From Alistipes finegoldii DSM 17242 (GTDB lineage Bacteria; Bacteroidota; Bacteroidia; Bacteroidales; Rikenellaceae): 64,000 nt of DNA. Made by a program: the position numbers and the translations under genes. The stretch is taken from assembly GCF_000265365.1 (NCBI RefSeq), contig NC_018011.1:372001-436000 (forward strand), read 5' to 3'. The notes below the pieces were generated by a model. It ran no database searches. It saw nothing but the letters and a program-made list of their open reading frames with translations, and had not been told where the DNA came from. Positions 1 to 8,741 of the stretch are shown here, in pieces (within the stretch, counting starts at the first letter, position 1; each line of letters opens with the position of its first letter).

Positions 1-87
1 ATTCTCCCCGGCGCTTTTCGGGGAGTTGCATGACGCAAGTGCCATAAGCAGTAAGAGTGTTGTGAATAAACCTGCAATACGTTTCAT
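1..87 (-). CDS. lipoprotein, N-terminal part only (runs off window)
   Basis: Only the first 29 codons, read leftwards from the ATG at 87, lie in the window, and the frame is still open at base 1. They encode a textbook type II signal peptide: MKR start, a Leu-rich hydrophobic core and a lipobox LASC at about residues 17-20, followed by a short Asn/Ser/Pro/Lys/Gly stretch. The mature protein should therefore be lipid-anchored and exported. Nothing about its function can be said from what is visible. A -7-like box at 159-166 on the same strand could drive it, divergent from rsmE. Confidence 0.75.
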   Translation of the reverse strand, partial: MKRIAGLFTTLLLLMALASCNSPKSAGEN

Positions 88-106
88 CTATTCATGTTAT
101 TTTATG

Positions 107-114
107 TAACTTTG
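107..114 (+). promoter_or_regulatory. -7 box, probable rsmE promoter
   Basis: TAACTTTG matches the Bacteroidota TAnnTTTG -7 consensus. It would start transcription near 121, giving a leader of about 60 nt before the rsmE ATG at 183. I see no good -33 TTTG at the right distance. Confidence 0.45.
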
Positions 115-158
115 CGAGCTGAAAATACGGACGCGCGCAAGGCATCCGTACAATGTTG

Positions 159-166
159 CAAAGTTA
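159..166 (-). promoter_or_regulatory. -7 box, probable lipoprotein promoter
   Basis: On the minus strand the sequence is TAACTTTG, a TAnnTTTG match about 75 nt upstream of the lipoprotein ATG at 87. Together with the box at 107-114 it forms a divergent arrangement with overlapping leaders. Confidence 0.4.
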
Positions 167-182
167 GTAAATTATAAGAGGT

Positions 183-896
183 ATGCAACTTTTTTACGCC
201 CCCGACATCACGCCGCCCCTCCATACGCTGAGCGAAGAGGAGTCGAAACACTGCGTGCGGGTGCTGCGTCTGGGACGCGGAGATACCCTTCATATAACTG
301 ACGGGAGGGGCAATTTATTTTGCTGCGAGATTACGGACGACAATCCGAAACGCTGCGCGGTGCGCGTCACGGAGACCCGCGCCGGGTGGGAGGCGCTCCC
401 CTATTCGCTGACGATGGCCGTTGCGCCGACCAAGAACGCCGACCGCTTCGAATGGTTCCTCGAAAAGGCGACCGAAGTGGGTGTCGGCACGATCATCCCG
501 CTCGAAACCGAGCATTGCGAACGCCGGGTCTTCAAGCCCGAACGCGGCGAACGGGTCATCACGGCGGCCATGAAGCAGTCGCTCAAAGCCTACCGTCCCA
601 CGCTGCGTCCGCTCACGCCTTTCGGCGAAGCGGCGGCCATGCCCTTCGAAGGGCGCAAGTTCATCGCCCACTGCGCCCCGGCGCAGTCGCCCGAAGGCAA
701 AGCCTACCTCCCGGCGACGCTCCGCAGGGGCGAGGCGGCGCTGATCCTGATCGGTCCCGAAGGCGATTTTTCGCCCGAAGAGATCGCCTTCGCACGCGCG
801 AACGGATTCGAGGAGATAACCCTCGGCGCGCAGCGGCTGCGCACCGAAACGGCTGCAGTGGCCGCAGTGGTGATGGTCTCCGTGGCAAACGGTTAG
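183..896 (+). CDS. rsmE: 16S rRNA (uracil-1498-N3)-methyltransferase RsmE
   Basis: The 237-residue product has the usual RsmE length and layout. An N-terminal PUA-like domain (about 1-70, with the SKHCVRVLRL RNA-binding signature) is followed by a SPOUT methyltransferase domain. The SAM-binding knot shows as LIGPEGDFSPEEI near residue 190 and LGAQRLRTETAA near the C-terminus. The enzyme methylates N3 of U1498 in the decoding region of 16S rRNA. The start at 183 is the first ATG after the promoter-like box. The gap to hyfB holds two stem-loops but no clear terminator or promoter, so co-transcription with the Hyf-like operon is possible. Assignment is firm. Confidence 0.93.
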   Translation: MQLFYAPDITPPLHTLSEEESKHCVRVLRLGRGDTLHITDGRGNLFCCEITDDNPKRCAVRVTETRAGWEALPYSLTMAVAPTKNADRFEWFLEKATEVGVGTIIPLETEHCERRVFKPERGERVITAAMKQSLKAYRPTLRPLTPFGEAAAMPFEGRKFIAHCAPAQSPEGKAYLPATLRRGEAALILIGPEGDFSPEEIAFARANGFEEITLGAQRLRTETAAVAAVVMVSVANG

Positions 897-944
897 CGAT
901 ACGGACAAAACGGTCCGCATCGCCGGTTCCGCCGCAAGGCGGCA
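896..944 (+). other. two stem-loops between rsmE and hyfB
   Basis: GCGAT-CGGAC pairs with GTCCG-ATCGC at 896-923, each arm with one unpaired base, and CCGCC pairs with GGCGG at 931-944 around a GCAA loop. No T-run follows, so this is not a standard intrinsic terminator. It could attenuate read-through from rsmE or protect mRNA ends. The role is inference. Confidence 0.35.
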
Positions 945-978
945 CGGTATAAACAGTATAATTACACACAAATAGCTC

Positions 979-2964
979 ATGTTTCTCTATTCACTTCTCG
1001 CGCTGGCGGTGGTGACGGCGCTGATATTCGCCGCCCCTCTCAAGGCCAAGGTGTGGGCGACGCTGGCAGTCGTCGCGGCGGGGGCGCTCTGGGCGTCGGC
1101 AACAGCCGTCGGAGTGCTTGCCGGCGGACATACCGTACGGTTGTGGGCGACCGACGTCTTCCTCTTCGGAAGCGACGCAGGCTCGATGGACCCTCTTTCG
1201 GCGCTGTTCGCGCTGATCGTCTCGGTCGGGGCCGTCGCCGCGGTGCTCTACTCGCGGGGATATCTCGCGCACTACCTCGGACGCAAATCCCCGGCCCACA
1301 TCTCGCTGCACTACACCGCGCTGGCGACGATGTTCTACGCCATGCTGGGCGTAGTGACCTCCGAAGGCGGATTTTCGTTTCTCTTTTTCTGGGAGCTGAT
1401 GACCGTCGCATCGTTCCTGCTGATCCTGTTCGACGCCGAGCGCCGCGAAGTGCGCCGCGCCGCGCTGGCCTACGTGATCATGATGCACGTGGGATTCGCC
1501 CTGCTGCTCATCGGCTTCGTGCGGTTGGACAGCGTCTGCGGATCGGCCGACTTCGCCCTATTGGGCGAATATTTCCGCACGCAGCCCGCCCTGCCGCTGT
1601 TCGTGGTCTTCCTCGCGGGCTTCGGCATGAAAGCCGGCATGTTCCCGATGCACGTCTGGCTGCCCGAAGCGCATCCCGCCGCCCCGTCGCACGTCTCCGC
1701 CCTGATGTCGGGCGTGATGATCAAGACGGGCGTCTACGGCATCCTGCGCGTCACGGCGCAGATCGCCGACCTGCCGACGCTCCGCACCGCAGGCCTGATC
1801 CTGCTCGTCGCAGGCATCGTCACGGGACTCTGGGGCGTGATCCTCGCCGCGGCGCAGAACGACGTGAAGCGGCTGCTGGCCTACTCGTCGATCGAAAACA
1901 TCGGCATCGTCCTGATCGGACTGGGCATCGCGGCGCTGGGCAAGAGTTCGGGCAACCAGCTCGCGGCGATCTGCGGACTTTCGGGCGCACTGCTCCACAC
2001 GCTCAACCACTCGCTGTTCAAATCGCTGCTCTTCTTCGGAGCCGGCAACATACTCTCCCAAACGCACACCACCTCGCTCGACGCGCTGGGAGGGCTGGGC
2101 AGGCACATGCCCGTCACGGGCCTGCTGTTTCTGGCCGGCACGACGGCCATCTGCGCCCTGCCGCCGCTCAACGGGTTCGTCTCGGAACTGCTGATCTACC
2201 TCGGCATGCTCGACGGCATCGCTTCGGGCAGCGACGTGCTCGCTTCGGCGGCCGGACTGGCCGCACTGGCGCTGATCGGCGGAGTTGTGATTCTGGCCTT
2301 TACCAAACTCTACGGCACGGTGTTCCTCGGCGCACCCCGCACGCACGAAGTGGCCGAAGCCTCCGAGGTCGATAATTTCCGCATCGCCGCCATGGCGCTG
2401 CCGCTGGCCGGAATTCTCTTCATCGGACTCTTTCCGCAGACCGCCGTGAGCGCGGTAACCCGCGCCGCGGGATTTTTCATCCACCACCCCGCCGATGCGG
2501 CGGACTACCTGCTGTCGCCCACGCTGGCGGCCGTCAGCCGCACGGCATGGCTGCTGATTCTGGTCGTCGGACTCTTGGCATGGCTTCGCAGCCGCGCCCT
2601 GCGCACGCGCAAGGTGACCGACGGCGCGACATGGGGCTGCGGCTTCACCTCGCCCAACGTGCGGATGCAGTACAGCGGCGAATCCTACTCCGAAGGACTG
2701 CAGTCTATCGCCACGTCGCTCACGCAGAACAGCGGCGAAGGCAGCGCCGTCGGCAAAGGCGAGATTTTCCCTGCCGCGCACAACTTCGATATCCGCCACA
2801 AGGACCGCTTCGACAAACTTTTCGCGGCGTGGTGGGTCGAACTGCTGCGCGTGATAAACAAGCGCGCCATGCGCCTGCGTACGGGCAAGATCAACCACTA
2901 CGTGCTCTTCGCACTGGCGTTTCTGGTCCTGATATTCCTGTTGTCCATCTTTAACCTGATCTGA
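979..2964 (+). CDS. hyfB: hydrogenase-4 component B-like antiporter subunit (HyfB/NuoL family)
   Basis: A 661-residue polytopic membrane protein of the Mrp/NuoL antiporter superfamily, close in length to E. coli HyfB. Ion-pump hallmarks are present: a membrane-embedded Glu in FFWELMTVASF, then HVWLPEAHPAAPSHVSALMS and a Lys in GVMIKTGVYGILR, followed by NDVKRLLAYSSIENIG. The C-terminal extension ends in one more hydrophobic helix, as in HyfB. It should form one of the proton- or sodium-translocating channels of the complex. It is the first gene of the operon; the next ATG starts two bases after its stop. All membrane-arm features look functional, in contrast to the cofactor subunits encoded downstream. 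Confidence 0.9.
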   Translation: MFLYSLLALAVVTALIFAAPLKAKVWATLAVVAAGALWASATAVGVLAGGHTVRLWATDVFLFGSDAGSMDPLSALFALIVSVGAVAAVLYSRGYLAHYLGRKSPAHISLHYTALATMFYAMLGVVTSEGGFSFLFFWELMTVASFLLILFDAERREVRRAALAYVIMMHVGFALLLIGFVRLDSVCGSADFALLGEYFRTQPALPLFVVFLAGFGMKAGMFPMHVWLPEAHPAAPSHVSALMSGVMIKTGVYGILRVTAQIADLPTLRTAGLILLVAGIVTGLWGVILAAAQNDVKRLLAYSSIENIGIVLIGLGIAALGKSSGNQLAAICGLSGALLHTLNHSLFKSLLFFGAGNILSQTHTTSLDALGGLGRHMPVTGLLFLAGTTAICALPPLNGFVSELLIYLGMLDGIASGSDVLASAAGLAALALIGGVVILAFTKLYGTVFLGAPRTHEVAEASEVDNFRIAAMALPLAGILFIGLFPQTAVSAVTRAAGFFIHHPADAADYLLSPTLAAVSRTAWLLILVVGLLAWLRSRALRTRKVTDGATWGCGFTSPNVRMQYSGESYSEGLQSIATSLTQNSGEGSAVGKGEIFPAAHNFDIRHKDRFDKLFAAWWVELLRVINKRAMRLRTGKINHYVLFALAFLVLIFLLSIFNLI

Positions 2965-2966
2965 CG

Positions 2967-3881
2967 ATGACGGCACTCAATACACTCCTGATCCTGCTGA
3001 CGGCCGTCTGCATTCCGGGCCTGATAAACCGCACGCGGGCCGTGCTGGCGGGCCGCCGGGGCATCCGCTTCGCCCAGCACCTCTTCGACGTGCGCCTGCT
3101 GCTGCGCAAAGGCGCAGTCTATTCGACGACCGCTTCGGCGCTGTTCCGCGCCGTGCCGTCGGTCTACCTCGGCTCGGCGATCGTCGCCGCGCTCTTCATC
3201 CCCGTCGGGGAGCTGAAACCCCTGCTGTCGTTCGACGGCGACATCGTCTGCTTCGCCTACCTGATGGCTCTCGGCCGCTTCGCGCTGATCCTCGGCGCCA
3301 TGGACACCGGAAGTTCGTTCGAAGGCATGGGCGCAAGCCGCGAAGCCCTCTACGGCGCGCTGGTCGAACCGGCGCTCATGCTCACGGCCGGCACGCTGGC
3401 CCTGCTGGCGGGCCACACGTCGTTCGCCCGGATCTTCGCCGAAGCGGCGACGGGCGACCTGCAGTTGACCGTCCTGCTGGTGCTCACGGCCTACGTGCTG
3501 GTGAAGATCGTCTTCACCGAAAGCGGCCGCGTACCGGTGGACGATCCCCGCACCCACCTCGAACTGACGATGATCCACGAAGTGATGTGCCTCGACTACT
3601 GCGGCACGGATCTGGGCATGATCAAAATCGCCGGGTGGCTCAAAACCGCGGCGCTCTCGATGCTGGCGGCCGACGCCGTGACGGCGGCGCTATGCCCCCA
3701 CTGGTGGGCCGCGGCGCCGCTGGCGGTACTCCTCACCGGACTCTCGGTCGGCGTGGTCGAATCGACGCAGGCCCGCAACAAACTCTCGCGCAACACCACA
3801 TTCATTCTCACCATCGCGGCTCTGGCGGCTCTGGTTTTCTTCACGGGCTACCTGCTGCAACTAAACATCAGCATCCAATGA
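2967..3881 (+). CDS. hyfC: hydrogenase-4 component C-like membrane subunit (HyfC/HycD/NuoH family)
   Basis: The 304-residue protein with about eight membrane segments belongs to the NuoH-like family, which links the peripheral redox arm to the antiporter subunits. The conserved acidic loop of HyfC/HycD is clear: ESGRVPVDDPRTHLE, then ELTMIHEVM and DYCGTDLGMIK. These charged residues correspond to the E-channel of complex I. The stop overlaps the next gene's start in an ATGA motif, indicating translational coupling. Retention of the coupling loop suggests conformational energy transfer to the membrane arm still happens. Confidence 0.9.
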   Translation: MTALNTLLILLTAVCIPGLINRTRAVLAGRRGIRFAQHLFDVRLLLRKGAVYSTTASALFRAVPSVYLGSAIVAALFIPVGELKPLLSFDGDIVCFAYLMALGRFALILGAMDTGSSFEGMGASREALYGALVEPALMLTAGTLALLAGHTSFARIFAEAATGDLQLTVLLVLTAYVLVKIVFTESGRVPVDDPRTHLELTMIHEVMCLDYCGTDLGMIKIAGWLKTAALSMLAADAVTAALCPHWWAAAPLAVLLTGLSVGVVESTQARNKLSRNTTFILTIAALAALVFFTGYLLQLNISIQ

Positions 3882-4507
3882 TACTCCCGCTGGTCATACT
3901 CTACGTCATCACGCTCGTCTATCTGGCGATCACCGAACGTTTCCGCAACTTCGCGTCGATCATCGGACTGCAGGGGTGGATTCTCTTCGCCGTCGCCCTG
4001 CTGCGCCTGCACGCCATCAATCCGCTGGAACTGATCTTCATCGCCATCGAGACGCTGGCGTTCAAGGCCCTGCTGGTCCCGGCCATCCTCTTCGCCATGA
4101 TCCGCAAAACCAAGATCAACCGCGTACGCCGCTCCGGATCGTCGCAGTCGGGTTCGCTCCTGCTGTCGCTCATGGCGCTGGCGGTCAGCGCCTCGATCAC
4201 CTACTACATCGCCGACTCGGCCATCGACCTCGTATTCTTCGGCGTGGCGTTATACGCCCTGCTGAGCGGCCTGATCCTGATCGTCCTGCGCTCGCGCATC
4301 TTCTCGCACATGGTCGGCTTTCTGGTGATCGAGAACGGCGTTTTCCTCTTTTCGATGGCCATAGGCGTCGAAATGCCGCTGCTCATCAACATCGCCATCC
4401 TGCTCGACATCCTGATCTCGGTGCTGATGCTGGGCATCTTCTTCACCAAGATCGACGGCAAGATACACGCCGACGACGCCGATTCACTCACCAACGTAAA
4501 GGACTGA
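3878..4507 (+). CDS. hyfE: hydrogenase-4 component E-like subunit (HyfE)
   Basis: I place the start at the ATG that overlaps the hyfC stop (ATGA at 3878-3881), giving 209 residues, close to E. coli HyfE (about 216). An open frame continues upstream inside hyfC but codes nothing sensible there. The protein is almost entirely hydrophobic, with about six to seven membrane helices and an interrupting basic loop (KTKINRVRRSGS), and carries features of the NuoK/MrpC type such as FLVIENGVFLFS with its buried Glu. HyfE-type subunits occur only in the larger Hyf/Ehr group, not in formate hydrogenlyase-1, which helps classify the complex. Confidence 0.85.
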   Translation: MILPLVILYVITLVYLAITERFRNFASIIGLQGWILFAVALLRLHAINPLELIFIAIETLAFKALLVPAILFAMIRKTKINRVRRSGSSQSGSLLLSLMALAVSASITYYIADSAIDLVFFGVALYALLSGLILIVLRSRIFSHMVGFLVIENGVFLFSMAIGVEMPLLINIAILLDILISVLMLGIFFTKIDGKIHADDADSLTNVKD

Positions 4508-4511
4508 CGCC

Positions 4512-5912
4512 ATGATATATTACCTGATCGCCAGCATCCTGATCGCCGTCGCGGCGCTCTTCGCCCGGACCAAACGTGCGGTTCTCGCCGCCGGCATACT
4601 CTTCTACGCCGTTCAGATCGCCGCCGCGGGCCTGCTGCTCTGGGGCGGGCTTTACGACACGACCTCGGCCGCATTCTTCACCTTCGACGCGCTCGGCACG
4701 CTCTTCTACCTGCTGCTCGTCGTCGTCTCGATGTACGTCTTCGGTCACTCGGAAGCCTACCTGCAAGGGGAGGACCTCCGCTCCTACCGTCTCTATTTCG
4801 CCCTGCTGATGCTGCTCACCACGGCCATCGCCGGAGCCTATTTCGCCAACAACCTCGCCGTAACGTGGATTTTCCTCGAAGCGACGACGCTCTGCTCGGC
4901 GGGCATCATCTACCACCGCCGCACGGCGCAGGCGCTCGAAGCGGCGTGGAAATACGTCTTCGTCTGCTCGACGGGCATCGCCATGGCCTATCTGGGCATC
5001 CTGCTGCTGGCCGCCGCGACCAAATGCGAAACGCTTTCGTACGAAGCCGTCGCCGAAGCGGCCTCGTCGGGCAACCCGCTCTACCTGAAGACGTCCTTCC
5101 TGCTGATTCTCAGCGGATACAGCTGCAAACTGGAACTGTTCCCGCTCTACACGGTCGGCATAGACGCCAATTTCGCAGCCCCCGCGCCTGCTTCTGCGCT
5201 GATCTCCACGGGAGTGGTCAACGCCGGATTCCTCGCGCTGCTGCGCGTCTACAAACTGCTCGCCGGAACGGAGGTTTTCCCGTGGGTGCGCTCGGTACTG
5301 CTCATCGTGGGCATTCTCTCGCTCGGCGTGGGCGCGCTTTTCCTGCGCCGCACCAACAACTACAAACGCTTCCTCTCCTACTCCACCGTCGAGAACATGG
5401 GCATCGCCGCCATCGGACTGGGCATCGGCGGCATCGGCGTATGGGCGGCGCTGTTCCACGTATTCTGCCATACGCTCGTCAAAAGCAGTCTCTTCCTGCA
5501 GATGGCCGTCGTACGGCAGGTGTATGACAGCTACCGCATCAACCGCATCGGCGACTACATCCGCATCAACCGCGTCGGGGCCGTCGGCCTGCTGACGGGC
5601 ATGGTCGTACTGCTGGCTTTCCCGCCCTCGCCGCTGTTCGTCTCCGAGCTGATGATCCTCAAGCAGGTCATCACCGACCGGAACTGGTGGCTCGTGGCGG
5701 CACTGCTGCTGCTCATGTGCATCGTCATCTACTCGTTCGGATCGCGTCTGATCCGGCTCTGCTACCAGCCCAATCAGGACCGTCTGCACCCCTCGAAAGC
5801 CCACAAGGCACTCTCGTGGTCGGCCCTGTCGCTGCTCGCGGTCGCCATCGTGCTGGGCATGTGGCAGCCGGAACTTCTGCAACGGATCATCACCGAAATC
5901 GCCGCGTTATGA
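4512..5912 (+). CDS. hyfF: hydrogenase-4 component F-like antiporter subunit (HyfF)
   Basis: A second antiporter-like subunit of 466 residues. It keeps the helix Glu (IFLEATTLCSAG) and the NNYKRFLSYSTVENMGIAAIG segment typical of NuoL/M/N relatives. The region equivalent to the HxWLP motif is diverged (LFPLYTVGIDANFAAPAPAS), which separates it from HyfB and fits HyfF. The gene begins four bases after hyfE and its stop overlaps the hyfG start (ATGA at 5909-5912). With HyfB it gives the complex two antiporter modules. No HyfD homologue is present, a difference from the E. coli hyf operon. Confidence 0.87.
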   Translation: MIYYLIASILIAVAALFARTKRAVLAAGILFYAVQIAAAGLLLWGGLYDTTSAAFFTFDALGTLFYLLLVVVSMYVFGHSEAYLQGEDLRSYRLYFALLMLLTTAIAGAYFANNLAVTWIFLEATTLCSAGIIYHRRTAQALEAAWKYVFVCSTGIAMAYLGILLLAAATKCETLSYEAVAEAASSGNPLYLKTSFLLILSGYSCKLELFPLYTVGIDANFAAPAPASALISTGVVNAGFLALLRVYKLLAGTEVFPWVRSVLLIVGILSLGVGALFLRRTNNYKRFLSYSTVENMGIAAIGLGIGGIGVWAALFHVFCHTLVKSSLFLQMAVVRQVYDSYRINRIGDYIRINRVGAVGLLTGMVVLLAFPPSPLFVSELMILKQVITDRNWWLVAALLLLMCIVIYSFGSRLIRLCYQPNQDRLHPSKAHKALSWSALSLLAVAIVLGMWQPELLQRIITEIAAL

Positions 5913-7420
5913 AATATTATATAACCGATAATACAGCCCCCGCCGTACCGCTGTCGGAAATTCCCGAAGCGTCGTACGCCGAATTCTACGCCGATCTGGC
6001 CGCCAAGCTGGCCGACGCGCGTTACCATATAGCCCACTATTTCGCCCTGCCGCTCGGCGACCGGCTCCGGTTCTTCTGCCTGCTGCTCGACGACGCGGAG
6101 GCCAAGGTGCTGATCGCGTCGCACGCCATGGAGTACTACGACGAGCAGGAACTCCCCTCGCTCACGGCCCTGCACCCGCAGGTGCATCCGTTCGAGCGCG
6201 ACATCGCCGAACGTTACGGTGTGCGTTTCGACGGCATGCCGTGGCCCAAGCCGCTGCGTTTTCCGTTCGACCGGTTCGACCGCGGCAGTACGATGGACAA
6301 CTACCCCTTCTACACGATGGAGGGCCGTTCGCTGCATGAAGTGAACGTCGGCCCGATTCATGCGGGAATCATCGAACCGGGCGCGTTCCGCTTCATCTGC
6401 AACGGCGAGCAGGTGCTCCACCTCGAAATCGCGCTGGGATACCAGCACCGCGGCGTCGAGCATGAATTCGAGACTACGGCCAACCGCCTGCGGCAGATGT
6501 GTCTCGCGGAAGCCGTCGCGGGCGACAGCGCCGTGACCCACGCCGCCACGTTCGCGTCGGCGGTCGAGAAACTCACGGGCGGCGTCCCCTCCGCACGGCT
6601 CGGCGTCGAACGCGCCGTGGCGCTCGAACTGGAACGGATGGCGATGCAGATCGCCGACACGGGCGCGCTCTGCATGGACGTCGGCTACCAGCTGGGGCAG
6701 GTGGCCTGCGAAGCGCTCCGGACAATGACGATCAACACCACGCAGGCGTGGTGCGGCAACCGCTTCGGCAAGGGGCTGATCCGCCCCGGCGGCACGAACC
6801 ATCCGCTGACGGCCGCAAAGGCGGAAACGATCCGCCGCAACGTCGCGCAGATCGCCCGCCGTTACGACGAAGTGCGCCGCGACATCAAGTCGTCGCCGAC
6901 GCTGCTGGCCCGCTTCGAGCAGTGCGGCATCGTGCCGCGCGAGGAGATGCTCCGCATCGGCGGCGTGGGTCAGGCGGCCCGCGCGAGCGGCGCGGCCCGC
7001 GACATCCGCGCCACGCACCCGTGGGGCGTTTTCGCAGGAACGATCCGGCACGAAAGCATTGTCAAACGCCACGGCGACGTGATGGCGCGTCTGATGGTGC
7101 GCTGCCGCGAGGTGCTGCAATCGGCCGGGTATATCGACCGCCTGCTGGCGGACTATGTCCCCGGAAGCCTGCCTGCACCCGATTATGCCGCTCCGCCCGC
7201 ACCCGATTCGCTCGCGTTCGGGCTGATCGAGGGATGGCGCGGCGAAACGTGCCACGTCCTGCTGACCGACGCCCAAGGCCGGATCGCCGCCTGCCGCATC
7301 AAGGACCCCAGCCTGCACAACTGGCTGGCGCTGGCGCTGGCCGTGCGCGGCGAAGGCATTTCGGACTTCCCGATCTGCAACAAGAGTTTCAACCTCTCCT
7401 ACTGCGGCCACGATTTGTAA
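5909..7420 (+). CDS. hyfG: hydrogenase large-subunit-like protein (NuoC-NuoD/HycE family) lacking all NiFe ligands
   Basis: The 503-residue product fuses a NuoC-like domain (about 1-125, ending in FERDIAERYGVRFDGMPWP) to a NuoD/hydrogenase-large domain, the HyfG/HycE architecture. HRGVE at 180-184 matches the conserved HRGxE of the family. The active-site cysteines are gone. Where HycE has CGIC before a conserved His, this protein has A204-G-D-S207 before H211. Where HycE ends DPCYSC, this protein has N495-L-S497-Y-C499-G500. It also stops right after this motif, without the usual C-terminal extension. It therefore cannot bind a NiFe centre and resembles the large subunit of Ehr complexes. 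The start is the ATG overlapping hyfF; an upstream in-frame extension lies inside hyfF. Confidence 0.88.
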   Translation: MKYYITDNTAPAVPLSEIPEASYAEFYADLAAKLADARYHIAHYFALPLGDRLRFFCLLLDDAEAKVLIASHAMEYYDEQELPSLTALHPQVHPFERDIAERYGVRFDGMPWPKPLRFPFDRFDRGSTMDNYPFYTMEGRSLHEVNVGPIHAGIIEPGAFRFICNGEQVLHLEIALGYQHRGVEHEFETTANRLRQMCLAEAVAGDSAVTHAATFASAVEKLTGGVPSARLGVERAVALELERMAMQIADTGALCMDVGYQLGQVACEALRTMTINTTQAWCGNRFGKGLIRPGGTNHPLTAAKAETIRRNVAQIARRYDEVRRDIKSSPTLLARFEQCGIVPREEMLRIGGVGQAARASGAARDIRATHPWGVFAGTIRHESIVKRHGDVMARLMVRCREVLQSAGYIDRLLADYVPGSLPAPDYAAPPAPDSLAFGLIEGWRGETCHVLLTDAQGRIAACRIKDPSLHNWLALALAVRGEGISDFPICNKSFNLSYCGHDL

Positions 7421-7431
7421 AGACGAAAAAC

Positions 7432-8196
7432 ATGATACTACCGAAAATAAAAGTACTGCGCAGCCACGGGAAACAATACATTCCCGATCTCGACGCCGTC
7501 GAACTGACCGAAGAGTTCCGCGGACGGCCCGAACTGACCGAAACCCCGGACACCGCGGACCTCGAACGGGCAGCGGCAATCTGCCCCACCGGGGCGCTGA
7601 CCACCGCGCCGCTCTCGCTCGACCTCGGCCGCTGTCTCTTCTGCGGCGAATGCGCCCGCACGGCGCCGCGCAATATCCGCTTCACGAACGACTACCGCAT
7701 CGGCTCGCCGACGCGCGAAGGACTCGTCGTGCGGCCCGGCGACAAATGCGTGCGGTTCGACCCCGCGGCCGTACGGCCCGAAATCGGCCGCTACTTCGGC
7801 CGCTCGCTCCAACTGCGCGAGGTCTGCGCCGGGGGCGACGCATCGGTCGAAATGGAACTCAACGCCACGGGCAACGTCAATTTCGACTTGGGACGTTACG
7901 GCATCGGCTTCACCGCTTCGCCCCGCCATGCCGACGGCGTGGTGGTGTCGGGTCCGATCACGGTCAATATGGCCGAAGCGCTCCGGATCTGCTGCGACGC
8001 CGTTGCCGACCCCAAAATCCTCGTCGTCTGCGGCTCGGAAGCCTGTTCGGGCGGCCTGTTCGCCGGCAGCCGCGCCGTGGACCGCACCTTCTTCGATACG
8101 CACGCCGCCGATCTCTGGCTGCCGGGCGCCCCGACTCATCCGATGACCTTCATCGACGGCATCCTCAACCTGTTAGGCAAGAAAAAACGCGAATGA
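7432..8196 (+). CDS. ferredoxin-domain fused to hydrogenase small-subunit-like protein (HyfH-HyfI/NuoB family)
   Basis: The 254-residue protein joins a ferredoxin-like N-terminal part (about 45-85) to a NuoB/HycG-type domain. Cys51 (CPTGA), Cys68, Cys71 and Cys74 (CLFCGEC) could hold one [4Fe-4S] cluster. The fourth cysteine of the second motif is Ala78, and the first motif lacks its CxxCxxC, so the second cluster is lost. In the small-subunit domain, around SPRHADGVVVSGPIT (163-177), the expected CxxC is replaced near 133-139 (AGGDASV). Cys205 of the EAC motif remains, and PGCPP has become PGAPTHP (Ala233). Three of four proximal-cluster ligands are thus missing. The start is the ATG 11 bases after hyfG. 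The function should be structural or electron-accepting through one cluster. Confidence 0.85.
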   Translation: MILPKIKVLRSHGKQYIPDLDAVELTEEFRGRPELTETPDTADLERAAAICPTGALTTAPLSLDLGRCLFCGECARTAPRNIRFTNDYRIGSPTREGLVVRPGDKCVRFDPAAVRPEIGRYFGRSLQLREVCAGGDASVEMELNATGNVNFDLGRYGIGFTASPRHADGVVVSGPITVNMAEALRICCDAVADPKILVVCGSEACSGGLFAGSRAVDRTFFDTHAADLWLPGAPTHPMTFIDGILNLLGKKKRE

Positions 8197-8741
8197 CCAT
8201 GCAACGACTCCGAACGATTTTCGCCTCGTTCTTCAAGATCGGGCTTTTCACCTTCGGCGGCGGATACGCCATGCTGCCGCTCATCGAGCAGGAGCTGATC
8301 GCCAAGCGCGGATGGATCGAGCACAAGGAATTCTTGGACCTGCTGACCCTCGCGCAGTCGGTTCCCGGACCGATCGCCATCAATACCTCGGTATTCGTCG
8401 GCTACAAGATGCGGGGTCTCAAAGGCGCCGTCGCGGCACTGCTGGGCAGCGTCCTGCCGTCGTTCGTCATCATCCTCGCAATTGCCCTGATGTTCGCCGA
8501 CATCCGCCACAATCCGGTCGTGGACGCAGCCTTCAAGGGCATGCGCCCGGCTGTCGTTGCGCTGATCGTGGTGCCGGTTTTTTCGCTCGCACGCGGCATG
8601 CACTGGTCGATGTTCTTCGTCATCGCGGCGGCGGCCTTCGCCGTATGGTATCTGGGCTGGTCGCCGATCTACATCCTGATCGCCGCGGCCGCGATCGGCA
8701 TTTCATGGACGCTGCTCATCACTAAAAAGGCAAAAAAATGA
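8193..8741 (+). CDS. chrA: chromate transporter ChrA-type, half-length subunit 1
   Basis: This 182-residue membrane protein is a short-form member of the chromate transporter (CHR) family, with the GLFTFGGGYAMLPLIEQEL and LAQSVPGPIAINTSVFVGY signatures. Short-form CHR proteins are encoded as tandem pairs and probably form heterodimers. The ATG at 8193 overlaps the stop of the ferredoxin-HyfI gene; an in-frame ATG at 8199 is an alternative. The overlap places it in the Hyf-like operon. Real substrates of gut-anaerobe CHR proteins are not established; chromate or sulfate are family-based possibilities only. Confidence 0.85.
   Translation: MTMQRLRTIFASFFKIGLFTFGGGYAMLPLIEQELIAKRGWIEHKEFLDLLTLAQSVPGPIAINTSVFVGYKMRGLKGAVAALLGSVLPSFVIILAIALMFADIRHNPVVDAAFKGMRPAVVALIVVPVFSLARGMHWSMFFVIAAAAFAVWYLGWSPIYILIAAAAIGISWTLLITKKAKK

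Noticed and set aside
979..8196. Functional NiFe hydrogenase or formate hydrogenlyase
   Set aside because: The NiFe-ligand cysteines and most proximal-cluster cysteines are absent, and no maturation genes (hypABCDEF) or formate dehydrogenase are near.
979..8196. Respiratory complex I (nuo) operon
   Set aside because: Subunit set and order (HyfB, C, E, F, G, I) and HyfE presence fit the Hyf/Ehr group; NuoA, E, F, G, J and K are missing.
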